A stretch of 11,442 bases of DNA, taken from positions 1-11,442 of the forward strand of contig JAGLRY010000266.1 of assembly GCA_023135995.1 (NCBI GenBank). The letters are read 5' to 3'. Below, in pieces: positions 1 through 6,939 of the stretch (within the stretch, counting starts at the first letter, position 1; every line of letters begins with the position of its first letter). A model generated the notes under the pieces. The model saw only the letters and a program-made list of their open reading frames with translations, did no database searches and was not told where the DNA came from. Origin of the DNA: Candidatus Aminicenantota bacterium. GTDB lineage: Bacteria > Acidobacteriota > Aminicenantia > Aminicenantales > Aminicenantaceae. A program made the translations under genes and the position numbers.

Positions 1-780
1 GGGCCTCCTTTGAGAGCTGCCGTTTCAGCGATGATTTCGCCAAAAGAGAGTTTCTTCTATTACAGTAAAATCTTTGATTATATTTCGACTCAAATTGGAA
101 GAACTATCGTTTTTAAACAGAGAAAAACTTACCAGGAAGTTAATGATTTACTTCGATATCGGGAATTGGATTTTGCATTCATCTGTTCAGGAGCGTATAT
201 CGAGGCAAAAGAAAATTTTGGTGCGGAAATTCTTGTCATTCCTCAAATCAAAGGGAAAAAGGTATATCATGCGTATATTATCGCCCGGAGTGATTCGAGT
301 ATCGAAAAATTTGGTGATTTTAAAGGCCAGCCCTTCGCTTTTACCGATCCGATATCCAACACGGGGTGTCTATATCCTCAATATTTGTTAAAGAATTTAA
401 ATCATTCGGCGGAATCGTTTTTTGAGAATATCATCTATACGAATGCTCATGATTATTCCATTCAGGCGGTCGAAACTGGATTAGTATCTGGAGCCAGTGT
501 GGACAGCCTTGTTTTTGATTATATTCGAGAGACGCATCTCCATGATATCACGAGCTTGAAAATCATAAAAAAATCTAAGGCCTTTGGAATACCGCCTATT
601 GTTGTCCACCCGGGAATTGACTCACAACTCAAGCGAGACCTTCAATCGGCTTTTCTTAATATGAGCGATGATCTGGAAGGCGAGGAAATTTTATCACATC
701 TGTCCATCGATTGTTTTATATTGGGAGATGACAGCGACTATGATTCCATACGCGAGATGAGAGCTCTTCTCCAAAAATAA
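1..780 (+). CDS. PhnD-like periplasmic substrate-binding protein, 5' truncated
   Basis: This is the 3' part of a phosphate/phosphite/phosphonate-type (PhnD family) solute-binding protein. The frame is open from base 1, so the signal peptide and first strand lie outside the window; the TTG at base 10 is probably internal. Visible family features are the opening AVSAMISPKESFFYY, the stretch KTYQEVNDLLRYRELDFAFICSG, which matches the usual 'qrKTYaEvndll...vDlAfv' block, and DPISNTGCLYP, which corresponds to the ligand-binding loop usually written DPNSTSGYLYP. A cysteine (codon 367-369) replaces the usual aromatic residue there. No ABC permease or ATPase is adjacent. The gene is followed after 4 bases by a sensor kinase, so it more likely acts as a periplasmic ligand sensor, as AioX does for AioS, than in uptake. 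The ligand is unknown; an oxyanion is inferred from family and context. Confidence 0.85.
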   Translation, partial: GPPLRAAVSAMISPKESFFYYSKIFDYISTQIGRTIVFKQRKTYQEVNDLLRYRELDFAFICSGAYIEAKENFGAEILVIPQIKGKKVYHAYIIARSDSSIEKFGDFKGQPFAFTDPISNTGCLYPQYLLKNLNHSAESFFENIIYTNAHDYSIQAVETGLVSGASVDSLVFDYIRETHLHDITSLKIIKKSKAFGIPPIVVHPGIDSQLKRDLQSAFLNMSDDLEGEEILSHLSIDCFILGDDSDYDSIREMRALLQK

Positions 781-784
781 AATT

Positions 785-2224
785 ATGAAAATTAAAATTC
801 CTCGCTTAAACCTACGAACGAAGTTTATCGGAGCTATTCTCATTGTTGTTGTTCTATTTGGTTCTTTGAACATTTTTTTCAACCGTCAAAGCACCTATAA
901 GACCCTAGAAAATGAATTAGAGAAAAGGAGTTTGTTTCTAGCCCAAAATTATGCAGAGAGGAATACCAGGTTATTGCTGTTTGAAGACATGATTTCCGTT
1001 CAACTGCTGCTCGATGGAGTCATTAAAAGTAATCCGGATGTTTCTTATGCTTTTATAGTGGACAAACAGAACAATGTTATTGCTCATACTTTCGGAAATA
1101 CATTTCCAGTGGAGCTACTCAATGCCAACACGATTGAACAAGGAGAATCCTATCATTTTCAACTCATTGCTGATGAGAAGAATAACCTTTACCGGGATGT
1201 GATGGTTCCCATCCTGGATAGGAAACTCGGTTACTTCCGTTTGGGAATTGCTGAGAAGAACCTGGCTGCGATCACAAACAAGGTCACTCTCATTATAACC
1301 GGAATGGTCCTGGGTTTTTTGATCATCGGAATTTGTGGAGCATTTGTTTTTTCTTATTGGATAACCAATCCGATCTCAAAGATCGTCAATGCTCTTGAGA
1401 ACATAAATCTAAATGAAAAATTTGAACCTCTTAGAGTCCAGACAAAGGATGAAATCGATGATCTGGCAAATAAATTCAATGAAATGGCATTCCGTCTTCA
1501 GAAAACCCATGCGGATTTAAATAAAGCCCAGATCAAGCTTATCCGTACTGAAAAGTTAGCTTCTGTCGGCACATTTGTTTCTGGCTTAACCCATGAGATT
1601 AGCAGTCCTTTAGCAGGCCTGAAAAATTGTCTGATTCGCCTAAAGAAAAATCCTCAAAAGGAGCAATTCATCAGATACTACGGCCTGATGATGAATGCCA
1701 TTCAAAAAATTGAAAATGTCGTCGGCGGGCTTCTCAATTTTTCTCGCCAAGATGATTACAATTTTAAACCTTTTAACCCTCATGAAACCATTAACAGAGC
1801 TTTGGCTTTAGTAGAATACAAACTTGAAAAGAGTGGAGTTGAGGTCGAGAAGAATTTTGATGAGAAAATGAAAACATGTGTTGGCGATAGCCTGCATATT
1901 GAACAGGTCATCATCAACCTGATTCTAAACGCGATTGATGCTATGCCCCGGGGGGGAACACTTTCTGTTTTTTCCTTCTGTCAGGATTCTGTGTTCTCCA
2001 TAGTCGTCAAGGATACAGGTACAGGTATTCCTTCAGATTGTATAAATAAAATTTTTGATCCTTTCTATACCACAAAAGAGCCTGGGAAAGGTACCGGATT
2101 AGGCCTTTCCGTTTCGTACAGTATCATACAGGAACATGGGGGAGATATATCTGTTGAAAGTGAAGTCGACAAGGGGACAAAATTTACCGTCTCCCTTCCG
2201 TTAAATCAAAACAGAGAGGAGTGA
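785..2224 (+). CDS. Membrane sensor histidine kinase
   Basis: A 479-residue two-component sensor kinase. It has a first membrane segment at about residues 14-32, a periplasmic domain at about 33-165 that looks Cache/PAS-like (VSYAFIVDKQNNVIAHT, then LYRDVMVPILDRKLGYFRLG), a second membrane segment at about 166-192, a HAMP linker at about 195-239, and a cytoplasmic kinase core. The phosphoacceptor is His270 in LTHEISSPL. The ATPase domain shows an N box with Asn382 (NLILNAIDAM), a G1 box at Asp410 (DTGTGIP), the F box FDPFYTT and the G2 box GKGTGLGL near 434-441, so all catalytic motifs are intact. The start follows the binding-protein stop by 4 bases with no clear Shine-Dalgarno, which suggests translational coupling. 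It probably reads the ligand state of the upstream binding protein and phosphorylates the downstream regulator. The partner assignment rests on gene order. Confidence 0.95.
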   Translation: MKIKIPRLNLRTKFIGAILIVVVLFGSLNIFFNRQSTYKTLENELEKRSLFLAQNYAERNTRLLLFEDMISVQLLLDGVIKSNPDVSYAFIVDKQNNVIAHTFGNTFPVELLNANTIEQGESYHFQLIADEKNNLYRDVMVPILDRKLGYFRLGIAEKNLAAITNKVTLIITGMVLGFLIIGICGAFVFSYWITNPISKIVNALENINLNEKFEPLRVQTKDEIDDLANKFNEMAFRLQKTHADLNKAQIKLIRTEKLASVGTFVSGLTHEISSPLAGLKNCLIRLKKNPQKEQFIRYYGLMMNAIQKIENVVGGLLNFSRQDDYNFKPFNPHETINRALALVEYKLEKSGVEVEKNFDEKMKTCVGDSLHIEQVIINLILNAIDAMPRGGTLSVFSFCQDSVFSIVVKDTGTGIPSDCINKIFDPFYTTKEPGKGTGLGLSVSYSIIQEHGGDISVESEVDKGTKFTVSLPLNQNREE

Positions 2225-3565
2225 ATGAGAGTTTTAGTTGTTGAGGACGAGGACATCCTGCGGGTTTCCATCGGAGACGACTTAAAGGAGGCGGGCTTTA
2301 AAGTGTCTTTGAGTAAATCTCCGGTTCTGGCTTTAGACCTTTCAGATAAAGAGAAATTTAATGTTGCCGTCGTTGACTACAAGTTGCCTGAGATGAATGG
2401 TATTGAGTTTTTGGAGAAACTCAAGCAGATTCAGCCTGGGTGTGAAGTGATCATCATGACTGCTTATGGAACTGTTCAAACGGCAGTGGAAGCCATGAAA
2501 TTAGGAGCTTATGATTATATCACTAAGCCATTTCCCAATGAGGAACTTATTATAAACATCAGGAGAATTGCTGAAATTCAATCTTTGAAAAGAGAAAACA
2601 TCGAGTTGAAGGAACAATTGAAGGCAAGACATGGTTTCCATAATTTGATCGGCAAAAGCAAATCCATGCAGCAGGTTTTCAGTATGATATCAGTCGTTGC
2701 CGATTCGAATAGTTCTATCCTGATTACGGGGGAAACCGGTACAGGTAAAGAAATGGTAGCTGATGGCATTCACTACTCGAGCTCCAGACAGAATAGTCCT
2801 TACATAAAAGTAAGCTGTGCGCTCCTATCAAGGGATATATTGGAAAGCGAACTCTTTGGGCATGAGAAGGGAGCCTTCACTGGAGCCCTAAACGAGAAAA
2901 AAGGGCGGTTTGAATTGGCCCACACAGGGACAATATTTCTGGATGATGTGGACGATATTCCTTATCCTCTTCAGGTCAAACTCCTGAGAATTTTGCAAAA
3001 CAATCAATTTGAGCGAGTAGGAGGAACGGAAACCAAGAAGGTTGACGTTAGAGTTATTGCGGCATCTAAAGCCGATCTTCTGGAAAAAATTAAAGCGGGA
3101 GAATTTAGGGAAGACCTTTATTACCGTCTGAATGTCTTACCTATAAATTTACCTCCGTTAAAAGAGAGAAAAGAGGATATTCCATTATTGATCGAAGCTT
3201 TCAAAAAGAAATACTCTCCAGAGAAAGTGTTAAAAATATCGAATCATGCGATGAATTGTCTTTTAAATCATGACTGGCCGGGCAACGTGAGAGAGTTAAA
3301 AAACATAATAGAGAGGTTGGCTATAACTATCGGAGATGGAACTATCGGCTGCTCTCAACTTCCGGAAGAAATCATCTGTAGAAAGGTCGACCCAGTGGAG
3401 GTGAGCATGGAGAAAAGTTCCTTCGAAGACATAGTGAGGGATACAGAGACAACTCTAATCAAAAGAGCTCTATTGCAAGCCGGTGGGAACAAGGCCAAGG
3501 CGGCCAGGTTTCTTAAAATAAAACCTTCCACTTTGAAAAGTAAAATAGAAAGATTTAAGCTTTAA
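2225..3565 (+). CDS. NtrC-family sigma-54-dependent response regulator
   Basis: A 446-residue enhancer-binding transcription activator. The receiver domain spans residues 1-120, with the acidic pair Glu7/Asp8, phosphoacceptor Asp51 ([11 protein letters not shown]), Thr79 and Lys101. The AAA+ domain spans about 140-370: Walker A GETGTGKE at 169-176, the sigma-54 contact motif GAFTGA at 216-221, Walker [10 protein letters not shown] at 237-244, and arginine-finger region [14 protein letters not shown] around 294-307. The C-terminal Fis-type helix-turn-helix lies at about 412-446 ([18 protein letters not shown]). In Walker B the usual Asp-Glu pair is Asp-Asp, a conservative change. The ATG follows the kinase stop with no gap, behind the Shine-Dalgarno GAGGAG. 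GAFTGA predicts activation of an RpoN promoter, and one lies 111 bases past the stop codon, so this protein is the likely activator of the downstream operon. Confidence 0.96.
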   Translation: MRVLVVEDEDILRVSIGDDLKEAGFKVSLSKSPVLALDLSDKEKFNVAVVDYKLPEMNGIEFLEKLKQIQPGCEVIIMTAYGTVQTAVEAMKLGAYDYITKPFPNEELIINIRRIAEIQSLKRENIELKEQLKARHGFHNLIGKSKSMQQVFSMISVVADSNSSILITGETGTGKEMVADGIHYSSSRQNSPYIKVSCALLSRDILESELFGHEKGAFTGALNEKKGRFELAHTGTIFLDDVDDIPYPLQVKLLRILQNNQFERVGGTETKKVDVRVIAASKADLLEKIKAGEFREDLYYRLNVLPINLPPLKERKEDIPLLIEAFKKKYSPEKVLKISNHAMNCLLNHDWPGNVRELKNIIERLAITIGDGTIGCSQLPEEIICRKVDPVEVSMEKSSFEDIVRDTETTLIKRALLQAGGNKAKAARFLKIKPSTLKSKIERFKL

Positions 3566-3590
3566 CGAAAATTCGCTTGTTTCGACGAAA
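3566..3590 (+). promoter_or_regulatory. Candidate upstream activator site for the NtrC-type regulator
   Basis: Directly after the regulator stop lie two symmetric elements: CGAA-AA-TTCG at 3566-3575 and TTTCG-A-CGAAA at 3580-3590. ACGAAA also recurs as a direct repeat 20 bases apart (3565 and 3585), about two helical turns. Further single copies are CGAA at 3611 and TTCG at 3637. The centre of the second palindrome is about 115 bases upstream of the predicted transcription start, a usual distance for enhancer-binding proteins. That this regulator binds here is inferred from symmetry, spacing and proximity. Confidence 0.4.
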
Positions 3591-3675
3591 TTTCACCTTC
3601 AATATGTTATCGAATAAATGACCCTTCAGCTTGCACTTCGTTTTTTTACAACAACTTAGGTTGTATTTTATCTGT

Positions 3676-3691
3676 TGGCACCATTCTTGCT
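3676..3691 (+). promoter_or_regulatory. Sigma-54 (-24/-12) promoter of the respiratory operon
   Basis: TGGCAC at 3676-3681, five bases, then TTGCT at 3687-3691 matches the RpoN consensus TGGCAC-N5-TTGCW at every position, with the -24 GG and -12 GC at the required spacing. Transcription would start near 3701-3703, leaving a leader of about 64 bases before the decaheme cytochrome ATG at 3766. It lies between a gene for a GAFTGA-containing activator and the operon that activator would control. No competing sigma-70 promoter of similar quality was seen in the gap. Confidence 0.85.
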
Positions 3692-3765
3692 AATTATGCT
3701 GACGGAATGTGCTAAATATGCAAATTATAAAAACTACTAGAAATGGTACGAGGGAGGGAGTGTAA

Positions 3766-4587
3766 ATGCGAACTCATTTCCTATGGCTGTTCGCCCTGAT
3801 ATGCTGCCTGGGCCTTTATGCTCAGGAAAGGCAGCCGACCGGTTCTGTTGTTTGCGTGGAATGTCACGTGGACATCGGCACTTTTTCTCGAAAAGGAGCG
3901 CATCGAAACGCGATGTTCCTTGGAGAAGCCGGCAGAGGTTGCGAGGCATGCCATGGCAACGGATCGGCCCATGTAGAGAGCGGTGAAGCGGCCGACATCC
4001 TGGGTGGGGACGTTCTGGTAGAGTGGCCGGATGAGCAGAAGAGTAAAGCCTGCCTGAGTTGTCACCAGGAAAATATTCATGGATGGTTATCTTCACCGCA
4101 TGAGTCGGACCTGTCATGCTGGAACTGCCACGGCGAGATGCTGCATTTCCATGAGCCGGATGAGCAGAAACAAGCGAAATGTGCCGAATGTCACAAAGAC
4201 GTAGCCATGCGGATCAAACTGCAGTATCGCCATCCCATCTCCTGTGAGGACTGTCATGACCCACATCAGGAGAATGAACGGGGTGTGGACAGCACCGACC
4301 GTTGTCTGCGGTGTCACTCAGAATACCAGGGGCCGTTTGTATACGAACACGCGGCGTTAGATGATGGGTGCCAAGTGTGTCACGAACCTCACGGATCTCA
4401 TACGCCAAGATTGCTAAAAATGACAGGGAACGGACTGTGTCTGCAATGCCATACGCAGAGCATCTTTCCTAGTATAGGGAAAAAGGTCCACAGCACGCAG
4501 CTTTCAGGTGGGGCGTTCTGCTATGACTGCCACACGGACGTGCATGGATCCAACACCGATCCGAGCCTGATCCGCAGGCTAAAGTAG
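3766..4587 (+). CDS. Periplasmic decaheme c-type cytochrome (MtrA/DmsE type)
   Basis: A 273-residue exported cytochrome with exactly ten CXXCH haem-binding motifs, beginning at Cys30, 59, 96, 118, 139, 160, 180, 202, 225 and 252. A Sec signal peptide covers residues 1-19, with predicted cleavage after LYA; there is no lipobox. Many extra histidines, such as those in HEPHGSH and CHDPH, can serve as distal ligands. Ten haems in a protein of this size, followed 8 bases later by an outer-membrane barrel, is the pattern of MtrA, DmsE and PioA, which thread into the barrel and carry electrons across the outer membrane. It is somewhat shorter than typical members of about 300-330 residues. It is the first gene after the sigma-54 promoter and has a strong Shine-Dalgarno (AGGGAGGG, 3751-3758). 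DmsE and MtrA subtypes cannot be told apart by eye; the context favours a DmsE-like role with a molybdoenzyme. Confidence 0.93.
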   Translation: MRTHFLWLFALICCLGLYAQERQPTGSVVCVECHVDIGTFSRKGAHRNAMFLGEAGRGCEACHGNGSAHVESGEAADILGGDVLVEWPDEQKSKACLSCHQENIHGWLSSPHESDLSCWNCHGEMLHFHEPDEQKQAKCAECHKDVAMRIKLQYRHPISCEDCHDPHQENERGVDSTDRCLRCHSEYQGPFVYEHAALDDGCQVCHEPHGSHTPRLLKMTGNGLCLQCHTQSIFPSIGKKVHSTQLSGGAFCYDCHTDVHGSNTDPSLIRRLK

Positions 4588-4595
4588 GAGGCGTC

Positions 4596-6539
4596 ATGAA
4601 AAAGATCATGATTTTCGTGATATTATTGCTACTTTCGATTGGCGCTTTTGCCGACGACCAGGAGAAGGCTGATAACCATGTGAAGGTGGTGGCATGGGGA
4701 ACGACCACGAGTGGGGATGAAAACAAGTTTTTGGAAGACTTTGGACTAAAGTCGGGCGTCGGAATTGACGACCTGTGGATAGAGATGAAGCAGTTCTCCT
4801 TAACCGGATATTACCTGCCAAACCATAGTGCCGATCTGCAGTTTACACTCTTCATAGGAGACAAATGGCGGTTGACCGCTGGGTTTAATCAATATCGCAA
4901 ATGGTGGAATACATCAGCCGGTCACGAAGCCACGCCGGGTGGCTATGCTGTGGCGGACTGGTTTCCCAACACGAACACGATTGCACCGATTTCCGATCGG
5001 AACGAGTTGTATACGACGCGGCGGATGGGTTACGTAGGACTGGATTACCTGGTGACCCCGCTCCAGAAAGTATCTTTGGCCTACCGCAGACTTTACCGCA
5101 ACGGCGACCTATCGCCATTTTTCCGGGGTTTTACGTTCGTGGGTGATGTTCCTTTTGCGGCGACGGCTGCATCGATCCGGAACTATGATGAAAACGGTCA
5201 GGAAGCTATTCTGAAGGGGAATTTCACGTTTGGGCATTGGTCCCTCGACCTCGGAGCTACCATGTTATTTTGGGACAATGTATATGCCGATACGCTCGGC
5301 ACTTTCGGCGAGACCGAACAGATCGGCCTGACCGAAATGGCGGCCGACTTTTCCACCGATGTATTCAATACCCATGCCATATTGGGCTATACGTTCAATC
5401 AAGGCGAAGTGTTCGGTACATTTGCCTATTCCAAGCTGGATAGCGATCCGGCAAATTTATTGACAGAAACAGGCACTTACTACTTCGGATCGCGTACCGG
5501 TTCCGGTAAAGTTACCCAGGAGACCACACACTGGCGGCTCGGTTTTACCTGGAAACTGGCCAGGCAGATTCTTCTTCATGCAGCTGCTAACCGAAAGGAC
5601 CGGTCCAAGGAGGGAAGTTACGCAGAAATCCGTACTGATAACCCTGCTGAGCTGAATGCTGTTTCCAGCAGGGATGTCATTACGGACCAATTAAGGGGTC
5701 GTGTCCGGTTTCTGTTCCAAAAGTTCCGGCTGGACCTGTATGCCCGGTATACCTCCCGGAAAGTGGACGAACTATCTACTACTGAGGTGACCGAGAGTAG
5801 TTTCGACAAGGACTTGATCCAGGATCTGACTCTATCCCATAAAGAGTTGCGGGGTGGGATTCGGGCGTCCTTACGACTGAAGAAAAGTGTCCGGCTGACC
5901 TTCAACCTGGAGGCTTACCAACAGGAGAAAGAGGCCGATCTACGGGATCTGACTTGGGGCTATTATGCTGGAGATTCCGATACCAAGGGCCTGGAAGGTT
6001 CTTACCGTCTGTCCCTTCCGAGTGGCAACTGGCAATTCTACGTTCAGGGCAATGTCCGGAAATGGGATAGGGACCTTGCTGTCCCTTATTTCGACCCGAT
6101 CTACGACCCGACACAACTGCTTGAGAATACAGCCACAGAAGCGCAAATGCATCAGCACATCCTAACAGTGGCTACCCAGATAAAACGAACGGCATGGAAT
6201 ATTCGCGTGGGTTATATCGGAGAGAAGTTTTCGATCCAGGATCCATTTATGGAATTTAACTATCAGCCGGTGGAGTATGACCTGAAAGGCGTCCTGTATG
6301 GTCTGGGAGGTGTGATCAGCGGCCAGAATTGGTCATTGACATTGGATGTCAATTTCATCGACACCACGGGAAGCCAGTCCCACGATCGAATCCGCGGATC
6401 CATGGATTTCTGCAAACGGATCCGCGACAACCATACCCTAGTGGCGACCTACCGCTACTTTAGCTTCGATGAACAGGATTTCGAACTGGACGACTACCAG
6501 GGACATTTTCTGACCATCGGTTGGCGATACCAATTTTAG
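4596..6539 (+). CDS. Outer-membrane beta-barrel of the MtrB/PioB/DmsF type
   Basis: A 647-residue protein with a Sec signal peptide (about residues 1-19, cleaved after GAFA). The rest is rich in alternating polar/hydrophobic strands with aromatic girdle residues and ends in the outer-membrane signature WRYQF with C-terminal Phe. Repeated strand-turn patterns (for example FTFGHWSLDLGATMLFW, HAILGYTFNQGEVFGTFAYS and TLVATYRYFSF) run to the end, and the length fits a large barrel like MtrB (about 700 residues). It has one cysteine near the C-terminus and lacks the N-terminal CXXC of Shewanella MtrB. It starts 8 bases after the decaheme gene, with a Shine-Dalgarno TAGGAGG that overlaps that gene's stop. 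Its likely role is a sheath that holds the decaheme cytochrome across the outer membrane. The barrel call is firm; the MtrB/PioB family call relies partly on the neighbour. Confidence 0.82.
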   Translation: MKKIMIFVILLLLSIGAFADDQEKADNHVKVVAWGTTTSGDENKFLEDFGLKSGVGIDDLWIEMKQFSLTGYYLPNHSADLQFTLFIGDKWRLTAGFNQYRKWWNTSAGHEATPGGYAVADWFPNTNTIAPISDRNELYTTRRMGYVGLDYLVTPLQKVSLAYRRLYRNGDLSPFFRGFTFVGDVPFAATAASIRNYDENGQEAILKGNFTFGHWSLDLGATMLFWDNVYADTLGTFGETEQIGLTEMAADFSTDVFNTHAILGYTFNQGEVFGTFAYSKLDSDPANLLTETGTYYFGSRTGSGKVTQETTHWRLGFTWKLARQILLHAAANRKDRSKEGSYAEIRTDNPAELNAVSSRDVITDQLRGRVRFLFQKFRLDLYARYTSRKVDELSTTEVTESSFDKDLIQDLTLSHKELRGGIRASLRLKKSVRLTFNLEAYQQEKEADLRDLTWGYYAGDSDTKGLEGSYRLSLPSGNWQFYVQGNVRKWDRDLAVPYFDPIYDPTQLLENTATEAQMHQHILTVATQIKRTAWNIRVGYIGEKFSIQDPFMEFNYQPVEYDLKGVLYGLGGVISGQNWSLTLDVNFIDTTGSQSHDRIRGSMDFCKRIRDNHTLVATYRYFSFDEQDFELDDYQGHFLTIGWRYQF

Positions 6540-6549
6540 GAGGTACGAC

Positions 6550-6930
6550 ATGAAAGGACTCATATTCGTGTTTTTAGTCTGCTTTTGCGTGACAGGCATT
6601 CTTGTCACAGCGGACGAGAACCTCGTGGCGCTGCACAAGAGTAATTCGCGCCAGTACAACCCGGACTGTCTGACCAGCGGGTGTCACGATACGTTGCTGG
6701 AGGACGAAAACTCATTGGATCCGAGTGTGCCCGGGATCCACCATAGGATGATCGTTTATGTCCCGGGTTACAACCCCCGGAAGGGCGTGAGCAGTGCAAC
6801 CTGCCGGCAGTGCCATCGTTCGGTGGATCTGATCAACAAATCAGCCGCGGCCCTGTTGAAGAATGTATCGCCTCAAAACTGCGTTGTTTGCCATTCAGGG
6901 GCGGGTCCTGGAAAAAAATTGTTTAGGTGA
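6550..6930 (+). CDS. Small exported triheme cytochrome c
   Basis: A 126-residue protein with a hydrophobic Sec signal peptide (about residues 1-21, cleaved after LVTA). It has three haem-attachment motifs: the spaced variant CLTSGCH (CX4CH, residues 40-46), CRQCH (85-89) and CVVCH (111-115). CX4CH is a known alternative in tetraheme cytochrome c3. Further histidines (His29, His64, His65) could be distal ligands. I do not recognise a named family. It lies between the barrel and the molybdoenzyme with tight spacing and its own strong Shine-Dalgarno (TAGGAGGT, 6537-6544, over the barrel stop). A plausible role is to pass electrons between the decaheme conduit and the iron-sulfur subunit, either at the outer face or in the periplasm. 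DmsEFAB operons are not known to me to carry such a gene. Confidence 0.85.
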   Translation: MKGLIFVFLVCFCVTGILVTADENLVALHKSNSRQYNPDCLTSGCHDTLLEDENSLDPSVPGIHHRMIVYVPGYNPRKGVSSATCRQCHRSVDLINKSAAALLKNVSPQNCVVCHSGAGPGKKLFR

Positions 6931-6939
6931 GGTGATGTC

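Noticed and set aside
3640..3647. T run that might end the regulator transcript
   Set aside because: No GC-rich hairpin directly precedes it, so a rho-independent terminator is not supported.
3651..3664. Inverted repeat ACAAC-TTAG-GTTGT after a run of T
   Set aside because: The arms are only 5 bases and the T run precedes the repeat, so it is not a terminator on the plus strand; it is too short to call an operator.
3737..4117. Minus-strand open frame over the decaheme gene
   Set aside because: It is a shadow of the cytochrome and would run through the Shine-Dalgarno region of a well-supported gene.
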